Below are positions 1 through 5,870 of a DNA stretch of 6,058 nucleotides, piece after piece. The notes beneath the pieces were generated by a model that was not told the origin of the DNA, searched no databases, and saw nothing but the letters and a program-made list of their open reading frames with translations. A program made the translations under genes and the position numbers. The DNA lies in assembly GCA_009785045.1 (NCBI GenBank), contig WQXC01000096.1, positions 1 to 6,058 of the forward strand. Reading direction: 5' to 3'. Every line of letters begins with the position of its first letter. Position 1 is the stretch's first letter. Source of the stretch: Treponema sp. (lineage in GTDB: Bacteria; Spirochaetota; Spirochaetia; Treponematales; Breznakiellaceae).

Positions 1-426
1 ATTAAAGACAACGGAAAGGGAATGACAGAGGAAGAGTTAAAAAGAGCGCTTGACCCGTTTGTTACAGACGGTATTAAGCACCCCAACCGGAAGGTTGGAC
101 TTGGACTTCCGTTCCTTGCGCAGACTGCAGAGCAGTCGGGCGGAGGGTGGGACATAAAGTCCGAGAAAGGGAAGGGCACAACGGTATCAGCCTGGTTTGA
201 TGCCGGAAATGTTGATACACCCCCGTTAGGTGATATTCCGGGGATGTTCAGAACGATATTGATGTTTGACAGCAAGGCGGAAATTATCATCCGCCGCAAA
301 TTGAATGATGAAGAATACGAGGTCTGCAAAACGGAACTCGCCGAGGCTCTTGGGGGTCTTGAAGATGCCGGATCGCTGGTGCTGCTTGATCAATACCTGC
401 GTTCATTGGAAGGAGAAGAGGAGTAA
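1..426 (+). CDS. GHKL-type ATP-binding protein of the hydrogenase operon (5' truncated)
   Basis: The reading frame is open from base 1, so the gene starts upstream. The ATG at base 22 is internal: the preceding in-frame codons read IKDNGKG and complete the G1 box (DNGKGM) of a histidine-kinase-like ATPase. A G2 box (GLGLP) is at bases 97-111, followed by the usual closing strand of the fold (KGKGTTVSAWF, near bases 166-198). This is the ATP-binding half of the HATPase_c/GHKL fold; the N-box would be off the left edge. A further tail of about 70 residues, acidic at its end, follows the fold and carries no motif I recognise. Small ATPases of this kind are found in bifurcating hydrogenase operons of anaerobes, but their role is not settled: assembly, regulation, or an anti-sigma-like kinase are all possible. 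The stop lies three bases before the next start, so the genes are surely co-transcribed. Confidence 0.85.
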   Translation: MKDNGKGMTEEELKRALDPFVTDGIKHPNRKVGLGLPFLAQTAEQSGGGWDIKSEKGKGTTVSAWFDAGNVDTPPLGDIPGMFRTILMFDSKAEIIIRRKLNDEEYEVCKTELAEALGGLEDAGSLVLLDQYLRSLEGEEE

Positions 427-429
427 AAT

Positions 430-828
430 ATGGCAAAGATGAGTTTGGATGACTTAAGAAAACTGAGAGACGAAAAAAAGGGCGACCTTCGCAAGCGTGA
501 TGCAGAAGGCAAAGAAATTCAGGTTATTGTCGGAATGGGAACCTGCGGTATTGCCGCCGGCGCCAAACAGGTCCTGGATGCTTTTATCGTCGGGCTTGAC
601 GAAAACAAGCTAGTGGATTCCTGCCTTGTAAGGCAGACCGGCTGCATGGGGCTTTGTCATTCGGAACCCACCATAGAAGTTATTGTTCCGGGCATGCCGC
701 CTGTAATTTACGGTATGGTAGATACGGAAGTTACCAAAGAAATTATTCAAAAGCATATAATCGGCAAGGAGCTGCTGGGTCAGTATATCCTGGATCGTCC
801 TGCCGTTGATATTTTAGGTTCAAAATAA
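430..828 (+). CDS. hndB: Thioredoxin-fold [2Fe-2S] ferredoxin-like subunit, HndB type
   Basis: This 132-residue protein resembles HndB of NADP-reducing hydrogenases and the small (2Fe-2S) ferredoxin-domain proteins encoded beside HydABC. A charged N-terminal helix (residues 5-28) precedes a thioredoxin-like domain with the family signature MGTCGIAAGA (residues 36-45) and the cluster motif TGCMGLC (Cys72, Cys76). The likely role is electron transfer within or beside the hydrogenase complex in the cytoplasm; no signal peptide is visible. Only Cys39 lies in the first loop, where NuoE-type proteins have a CxxxxC pair. Cys65 is an additional cysteine ahead of the second motif, so the fourth ligand is uncertain. 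A strong Shine-Dalgarno stretch (411-423, AGGAGAAGAGGAG), lying in the end of the preceding gene, supports the ATG at 430. The symbol follows operon position and similarity to the Hnd system. Confidence 0.85.
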   Translation: MAKMSLDDLRKLRDEKKGDLRKRDAEGKEIQVIVGMGTCGIAAGAKQVLDAFIVGLDENKLVDSCLVRQTGCMGLCHSEPTIEVIVPGMPPVIYGMVDTEVTKEIIQKHIIGKELLGQYILDRPAVDILGSK

Positions 829-847
829 AAAGGGGGAATGATAAAAA

Positions 848-2662
848 ATGGCGTATAACCATTATATCCTTACCTGCGGCGGTACTGCCTGCGAATCCAA
901 CAGAGGGGTTGAGCTTTTTAATCAGCTTATTGCCGAAGCGGAAAAGCAGGGCGTTAATAGCCAGGTACAGATTCTTAAAACAGGTTGTTTCGGTTTCTGC
1001 GAAAAGGGACCGATTGTAAAGGTTCTGCCGGAGGATTCTTTTTACGTTGAAGTTAAACCAGAAGACGCAAAAGAAATCATTGCTGAGCAGGTTATCAAGG
1101 GAAGAGAAGTAAAAAGGCTTCTTTACAACGAAGGTGAGGTAAAGAAAAATACCGTCACAATCGAAGACATTCCTTTTTATCAAAAACAATTCCGCGTTGT
1201 TCTTCGCAACTGCGGTGTTATCAATCCCGAAAACATTGACGAATATGTCGCGCGCGAAGGCTACTCAGGTCTTGAAAAAGTTCTTTTTGAATGGACTCAG
1301 GAACAGTTAATAGAAGAAATGAAAGTTTCCGGTCTTCGCGGAAGAGGCGGCGCAGGATTCCCGACATGGTTAAAATGGGATCTGGCGCGAAAAGCCGTTG
1401 GGGATCAGAAGTATGTTATCTGTAATGCCGACGAAGGCGACCCGGGCGCATACATGGATCGCTCTACAATAGAAGGCGACCCGCACTCAGTTATCGAAGG
1501 TATGATTACTGCCGGAAAAGCAATCGGCTCCAATATGGGCTTTGTTTACATCCGCGCAGAATATCCGCTGGCAATTGAACGCTTAAAAATCGCTCTTGAT
1601 CAGGCGCGCGAATACGGATTATTAGGAAAAAATATTCTTGGTTCCGGTTTTGATTTTGATATCGAAGTCCGCCTGGGAGCAGGCGCATTTGTCTGCGGCG
1701 AAGAAACAGCGCTTATTAAATCGGTAGAAGGCAACCGCGGAATGCCGGTTCCAAAACCGCCTTTCCCCGCGAACAAAGGTCTTTGGGAAAAACCGACAAT
1801 CATTAATAACGTAGAAACATTTGCGAATATACCTGTTATTACCGCGAAAGGCGGCGCGTGGCTTGCAAAAATCGGCACCGAAAAATCCAAGGGAACAAAA
1901 GTATTCGCGCTTACCGGAAAAGTTAAAAACTCCGGTCTTGTCGAAGTCCCCATGGGAACAACGTTACGCGAAATCGTTTACGATGTCGGCGGCGGAATAA
2001 AAGACGGAAAAAAATTCAAAGGTGTTCAAACCGGCGGTCCTTCCGGCGGTATTCTTACCGAAAAATCCCTTGATGTCCCGATCGACTTTGAATCATTAAC
2101 AGCCAACGGCTCAATGATGGGTTCCGGCGGCATGATTGTTATGGACGAAGATGACTGCGTAGTAGACGTATCGCGCTTCTATATGGAATTCTGCGTCGAA
2201 GAATCCTGCGGTAAATGTTCACCGTGCCGCATTGGTACCACTCAAATCCTTAAAATTCTGGAAAAAATTACAGAAGGCAAGGGCGAAGAAGAAGATATAC
2301 AAAAACTGGAAGACATCGGACACGCAATTACAAAAGCTTCCCTTTGTATGTTAGGTTGTACTGCTGCAAACCCGGTAATATCTACAATTAAAAACTTCCG
2401 CGATGAATACCATGAGCACATACACGATAAAAAATGCCGTTCAGCAAAGTGCAAAAACCTTTTAAGCTTTATTATCGATGCGCCAAAGTGTATTGGATGC
2501 AGTCTTTGCGCAAAAAAATGTCCTGTAAACTGTATTGTTGCAGAAGATGCTGCAAAATATCCGGACAAGAAAAAGCCGCCGTATTTCATCAATCAAAAAG
2601 ATTGTATAAAGTGCGGAGAATGTCTGGCTGTCTGCAAATTCAATGCGGTGCTTAAGGGTTAA
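848..2662 (+). CDS. hndC: NuoF-like NAD(P)/FMN-binding subunit of [FeFe]-hydrogenase (HndC/HydB)
   Basis: This 604-residue diaphorase subunit carries out NAD(P)(H) oxidation or reduction at FMN and distributes electrons to Fe-S clusters. Domains in order: an N-terminal thioredoxin-like [2Fe-2S] domain (Cys10, Cys15, Cys47, Cys51); the Complex I 51-kDa domain with the glycine-rich loop GLRGRGGAGFP (162-172), NADEGDPGA (193-201) and GAGAFVCGEETAL (277-289); an SLBB region (about 350-420); the NuoF [4Fe-4S] site SCGKCSPC (Cys454, Cys457, Cys460) with Cys500 as the probable fourth ligand; and a C-terminal 2[4Fe-4S] ferredoxin domain (Cys548/551/554/558 and Cys586/589/592/596). This fused layout is that of HydB/HndC rather than respiratory NuoF, which lacks the terminal domains. 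The Shine-Dalgarno AGGGGGAA (831-838) lies 9 bases before the ATG. An unusual point is Trp174, where most family members have glycine (GFPTGLKW). Confidence 0.95.
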   Translation: MAYNHYILTCGGTACESNRGVELFNQLIAEAEKQGVNSQVQILKTGCFGFCEKGPIVKVLPEDSFYVEVKPEDAKEIIAEQVIKGREVKRLLYNEGEVKKNTVTIEDIPFYQKQFRVVLRNCGVINPENIDEYVAREGYSGLEKVLFEWTQEQLIEEMKVSGLRGRGGAGFPTWLKWDLARKAVGDQKYVICNADEGDPGAYMDRSTIEGDPHSVIEGMITAGKAIGSNMGFVYIRAEYPLAIERLKIALDQAREYGLLGKNILGSGFDFDIEVRLGAGAFVCGEETALIKSVEGNRGMPVPKPPFPANKGLWEKPTIINNVETFANIPVITAKGGAWLAKIGTEKSKGTKVFALTGKVKNSGLVEVPMGTTLREIVYDVGGGIKDGKKFKGVQTGGPSGGILTEKSLDVPIDFESLTANGSMMGSGGMIVMDEDDCVVDVSRFYMEFCVEESCGKCSPCRIGTTQILKILEKITEGKGEEEDIQKLEDIGHAITKASLCMLGCTAANPVISTIKNFRDEYHEHIHDKKCRSAKCKNLLSFIIDAPKCIGCSLCAKKCPVNCIVAEDAAKYPDKKKPPYFINQKDCIKCGECLAVCKFNAVLKG

Positions 2663-2670
2663 GGGGGAAG
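2661..2670 (+). promoter_or_regulatory. Ribosome binding site that fixes the hydA/hndD start
   Basis: The purine-rich stretch AAGGGGGAAG overlaps the stop codon of the upstream subunit (2660-2662) and ends two bases before the ATG at 2673, with the GGGGG core about 5 bases away. An earlier in-frame ATG at 2643 lies inside the upstream gene, has no such site, and would add ten residues ahead of the conserved ferredoxin-domain start (MINITINGK). The ATG at 2673 is therefore preferred. Confidence 0.85.
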
Positions 2671-2672
2671 AT

Positions 2673-4424
2673 ATGATTAACATAACAATAAACGGTAAAA
2701 CACTCGAAGTAGAACCGGGAACAACGATTCTGCAGGCTGCCGAAATGGTTAATATAAAAATTCCAACTCTTTGCTGGAATCCGGATTTAACTCCGTGGGC
2801 ATCATGCGGTATTTGTATCGTAAGGCTTGCGGGTTCGCCAAAAATGGTTCGCGCCTGCTGTACAGCATGTGAACCTAACATGAACATTATTACCCATGAC
2901 CCGGAAATTATTGCTGTAAGGCGCATAGTTATCGAACTGATACTTTCCAATCATCCCAATGATTGCTTGCAGTGTCCAAGAAATCAATCCTGCGAACTTC
3001 AGGATCTGGCTGCAGAATTCGGGCTTAGGGAAGCTCCTTATATCAAGGTAAAAAATGATATTCCTGTAGACGATTCAAATCCTGCAATCGTTCTGTGCCC
3101 CGAAAAATGTATCCGCTGCGGCAGATGCGTTAAAGTGTGCCAAGATGTGCAGAATGTCTGGGCGCTTGAGTTCCTTGGCCGCGGCATAAGCGGTAAAATT
3201 GCAAGCGCGGCAGACGCGCCGTTAGGTGACAGTCCGTGTATCAAGTGCGGACAGTGCGCAGCGCATTGCCCTGTTGGCGCAATTTACGAACACGATGACA
3301 CCGTTAATGTGTGGAACGCGCTTCAGGATCAGGAAAAACACCCTGTTGTGCAGATTGCTCCTGCAGTCCGCGTTGCATTGGCAGAAGAGTTCGGTCTTGA
3401 GCCCGGTACAGTCTTTACAAAGAAGATTTATGCTGCGCTTCGCCGTCTTGGTTTTAAAACTGTCTTTGATACAAACTTTGCTGCAGATCTTACCATTATG
3501 GAAGAAGGTTCAGAACTTGTAAAACGCCTGAGTGAAAAAGGCAGCGACATTCCATTGATTACTTCATGCTGTCCTGCATGGGTAGACTATCTGGAAAAGT
3601 ATTATGCAGATTTAATTCCGAACTTTTCTACAGCAAAATCGCCTCAGCAGATGATGGGTGCAATGATTAAGGCATACTGGGCTGGAAAAGCCGGTGTTGA
3701 TCCAAACAAAGTATATTCAGTTTCAGTAATGCCATGTACTGCAAAGAAGTGGGAATCACACCGCAACGATGATATGAAGAGCGCCGGAGCCGGCTACGAT
3801 GTAGACATTGTAATTACTACCCGCGAACTTGCGCGCATGATTAAACAGGCAGGTATCGAAATCCTTAAGCTTGATGACGAAGAAGCGGACAGCCCATTGG
3901 GACCGTACACGGGAGCCGGAACAATTTTCGGCGTAACGGGCGGTGTAATGGAAGCCGCAGTTCGCAGCGCTTATTATCTTGTTACAAAAAAAGAACTTGC
4001 CGATGTTAACTTTAAACCCGCCCGCGGGCTTGACGGTGTCAAGGAAGGCGAAGTTGATTTTGGCAACGGATTAAAGATTCGTATTGCTGTAGCGCACCAG
4101 ATGGGTAACATCGCCGCAGTACTGGATAAAATCCGCGCAGCAAAAGCTGCAGGCAAAGAAGCGCCGTATCACTTTATCGAAGTTATGGCATGCCGCGGCG
4201 GCTGTATTGCAGGCGGCGGTCAGCCGTACGGATGCACAGACGAAATCCGCAAGCAGCGCACCAGCGGCATCTATAAAGACGATGAGAAATCGCAGTATCG
4301 CTGTTCGCACCAGAATCCGTTTATCACACAGGTTTACAAGGAATTCCTTGGAGAACCCGGCGGTCACAAAGCGCATGAGCTGCTCCATACAAAATATGTG
4401 GAACGTCCTCTCTATATTAAATAG
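2673..4424 (+). CDS. hndD: [FeFe]-hydrogenase catalytic subunit (HndD/HydA, group A)
   Basis: This 583-residue enzyme catalyses 2H+ + 2e- <-> H2. Domains in order: a plant-type [2Fe-2S] domain (Cys34, Cys45, Cys48, Cys62); a NuoG-like His/Cys [4Fe-4S] site (His94, Cys98, Cys101, Cys107); two [4Fe-4S] motifs (Cys146/149/152/156 and Cys189/192/195/199); and the H-cluster domain with L1 TSCCPAW (297-303), L2 MPCTAKKWE (353-361) and L3 MACRGGCIAGGGQP (from 505; Cys507, Cys511). As I recall Clostridium pasteurianum CpI, its proton-relay residues are matched: Cys299, Ser319, and Glu278 and Glu281 for CpI Glu279 and Glu282. The L1 and L2 motifs keep CpI numbering, while L3 is shifted by about eight residues. 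There is no signal peptide, so the enzyme is cytoplasmic. The length fits CpI and HndD (about 575-585) rather than the longer Thermotoga HydA with an added C-terminal domain. Position after the NuoF-like subunit argues for a bifurcating (group A3-like) enzyme. Extra cysteines Cys63 and Cys66 flank Cys62. Confidence 0.96.
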   Translation: MINITINGKTLEVEPGTTILQAAEMVNIKIPTLCWNPDLTPWASCGICIVRLAGSPKMVRACCTACEPNMNIITHDPEIIAVRRIVIELILSNHPNDCLQCPRNQSCELQDLAAEFGLREAPYIKVKNDIPVDDSNPAIVLCPEKCIRCGRCVKVCQDVQNVWALEFLGRGISGKIASAADAPLGDSPCIKCGQCAAHCPVGAIYEHDDTVNVWNALQDQEKHPVVQIAPAVRVALAEEFGLEPGTVFTKKIYAALRRLGFKTVFDTNFAADLTIMEEGSELVKRLSEKGSDIPLITSCCPAWVDYLEKYYADLIPNFSTAKSPQQMMGAMIKAYWAGKAGVDPNKVYSVSVMPCTAKKWESHRNDDMKSAGAGYDVDIVITTRELARMIKQAGIEILKLDDEEADSPLGPYTGAGTIFGVTGGVMEAAVRSAYYLVTKKELADVNFKPARGLDGVKEGEVDFGNGLKIRIAVAHQMGNIAAVLDKIRAAKAAGKEAPYHFIEVMACRGGCIAGGGQPYGCTDEIRKQRTSGIYKDDEKSQYRCSHQNPFITQVYKEFLGEPGGHKAHELLHTKYVERPLYIK

Positions 4425-4428
4425 AGAG
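4408..4428 (+). repeat. Perfect 8-bp hairpin spanning the hydA/hndD stop codon
   Basis: CTCTCTAT (4408-4415) and ATAGAGAG (4421-4428) form a perfect 8-bp stem with a 5-base loop (ATTAA); the TAG stop is within the right arm. What follows is A-rich (AGAAAATAAAAAGG), not T-rich, and the stem has a weak A/T-rich end, so it does not look like an intrinsic terminator. It may help to separate or stabilise the hydrogenase and permease parts of the transcript, or be incidental. Confidence 0.5.
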
Positions 4429-4452
4429 AGAAAATAAAAAGGGGAGTAAGAT

Positions 4453-5865
4453 ATGGGAGATTTTCTGGAAAAGTGTTTTAAGCTAAAAGAGAACAAGACT
4501 TCTATAAAAACAGAAGTGCTTGCAGGCGCTACCACGTTCGTAACGATGGTATACATTCTGATTGTCAATCCGAACATTCTTAGCGGACCAACCGGAATGC
4601 CCTGGGGTGGCTTGTTCACGGCAACTGCCATAATGTGTATTTTGGGTACAATTTTGATGGCTGTTATATCAAAGTATCCATTTGCTCTCGCACCTGGTAT
4701 GGGACTCAATGCGTTTTTTGCGTATGTAGTAGTCTCCTCGATGGGCGGAAGCTGGCATACGGCGCTGCTGCTGCTTTTATTGCAGGGTGTAGGATTTGTT
4801 ATTCTTGCATCAGTTAAATTCAGGGAAAAGATATTCGAAGCAATTCCAAAAAGCATGAAGCTTGCGATTGGTGTTGGTATCGGACTTTTCATTATGCACA
4901 TTGGATTACAGAATGCAGAGTTTATTATTGGCAACCCGGCTACAAAAGTTGCTCTTGGTGATATGACATCAGTTCCAGTCGTGCTGTTTATGCTTGGTGT
5001 ATTACTAACAGGTTTCCTGCTTGCAAGAAAAATTCGCGGCGGACTTTTGTTGGGGATACTTGGAACATATCTTATGGGTTTAATTTGCCAATTGGTTGGG
5101 ATCTATAAGCCGCATGTTTTTGGAGAAAATGGTGGTATCGTAGAAACAGGACATGGTTTCTCGCTTATTCCATCAGGTATTGTTTCTCTTCCGCCTTCTT
5201 TGGCAGAAGTAAATCTTCTTACAAACTTTGATAAAGTTAATTTTTCCGACATCAGTGTATTTACTATCATCTCATTAATGATAATTCTTCTTATAGTCGA
5301 TGGTATGGATACAGTAGGAACTGCCATTGGTGTTTCTGAAAAATGCGAAGACTTCCTTGACGAGAAGGGTGACCTTCCCAGAAAAGGAAAAGTATTACTC
5401 GCAGATGCTATTACTACCGGAATGGGCGCCATGTTTGGAACATCAACAGTTACCACTTACATTGAATCGGCAGCCGGTGTACAAGTCGGCGGAAGAACCG
5501 GTCTTGTCGGGTTTGTTGTAGCTATTCTTTTTGCAATTGCTATGTTCTTTTCTCCTATCTTTTTTGCCATTCCTGCATTTGCCACAGCTCCGGCGCTTGT
5601 ATTTGTCGGTTTGTTTATGACAACCACTGTAGCAAAGATTATGTGGAATGATGCAAAAGGTGGAGATATTGATTTTACAGAAGCGCTGCCTGCGTTCCTT
5701 ATTATTGTTTTAATGCCTTTAACATACAGTATTTCTAACGGTATAATTTTTGGCGTTATTTCGTTTGTTGCATTAAAGCTCTTTACAGGACGCTACAAAG
5801 AAATATCGATAGTAATGTATATTCTTGCAGCATTCTTTATATTTAAGCTTGTTTCGCCGTTCTAA
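4453..5865 (+). CDS. NCS2/AzgA-family purine-base permease (hypoxanthine/guanine/adenine type)
   Basis: This 470-residue polytopic membrane protein fits COG2252 (PbuG, PbuO, GhxP, AdeP), which take up purine bases by proton symport. Hydrophobic segments fill almost the whole chain after a short charged N-terminus. Family landmarks are TEVLAGATTFVTMVYIL (about 19-35), NPNILS..GMP near 39-49, ALAPGMGLNAFFAY (78-91, the half-helix TM3 region), GIGLFIMHIGLQNAEFI (about 141-157), IVDGMDTVGT (281-290) and GTSTVTTYIESAAG (329-342, the TM10 substrate region). Length is normal for the family. The DT-motif normally reads VD(L/M)FDT; here it is VDGMDT. The Shine-Dalgarno GGGGAG (4441-4446) lies six bases before the ATG. 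The gene begins 28 bases after hydA and is followed closely by deoC, which favours a purine or deoxynucleoside salvage role. Which base is transported cannot be told from sequence. Confidence 0.93.
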   Translation: MGDFLEKCFKLKENKTSIKTEVLAGATTFVTMVYILIVNPNILSGPTGMPWGGLFTATAIMCILGTILMAVISKYPFALAPGMGLNAFFAYVVVSSMGGSWHTALLLLLLQGVGFVILASVKFREKIFEAIPKSMKLAIGVGIGLFIMHIGLQNAEFIIGNPATKVALGDMTSVPVVLFMLGVLLTGFLLARKIRGGLLLGILGTYLMGLICQLVGIYKPHVFGENGGIVETGHGFSLIPSGIVSLPPSLAEVNLLTNFDKVNFSDISVFTIISLMIILLIVDGMDTVGTAIGVSEKCEDFLDEKGDLPRKGKVLLADAITTGMGAMFGTSTVTTYIESAAGVQVGGRTGLVGFVVAILFAIAMFFSPIFFAIPAFATAPALVFVGLFMTTTVAKIMWNDAKGGDIDFTEALPAFLIIVLMPLTYSISNGIIFGVISFVALKLFTGRYKEISIVMYILAAFFIFKLVSPF

Positions 5866-5870
5866 GTTAT

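Noticed and set aside
838..858. Six-codon upstream frame (ATG at 838) overlapping the start of the NuoF-like gene
   Set aside because: Its ATG lies only one or two bases after the G-run, too close for initiation, and the ATG at 848 is correctly spaced.
848..1200. Possible mosaic origin of the N-terminal [2Fe-2S] domain, since its few arginines use AGA/AGG while the rest of the gene mostly uses CGC
   Set aside because: Only three arginine codons are involved, and the fused domain order is standard for HydB/HndC.
1429..1492. Short direct repeat GAAGGCGACCCG seen twice
   Set aside because: Both copies encode the conserved EGDP motifs of the NuoF family, so the repeat is explained by protein sequence and codon choice.
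2462..2950. A 162-codon minus-strand open frame across the NuoF-like/hydrogenase junction, and a 148-codon one at 743-1189
   Set aside because: Both are antisense to well-supported Fe-S subunits and show no family motif or ribosome binding site worth crediting.
4408..4440. Intrinsic terminator after the hydrogenase gene
   Set aside because: The hairpin is real, but the sequence after it is A-rich on the + strand with no T-tract, and its stem is only moderately stable.
4071..4934. A 287-codon open frame on the minus strand
   Set aside because: It lies antisense to the end of the hydrogenase and the start of the permease, has no recognisable domain, and both + strand genes are certain. It is a shadow of codon bias.
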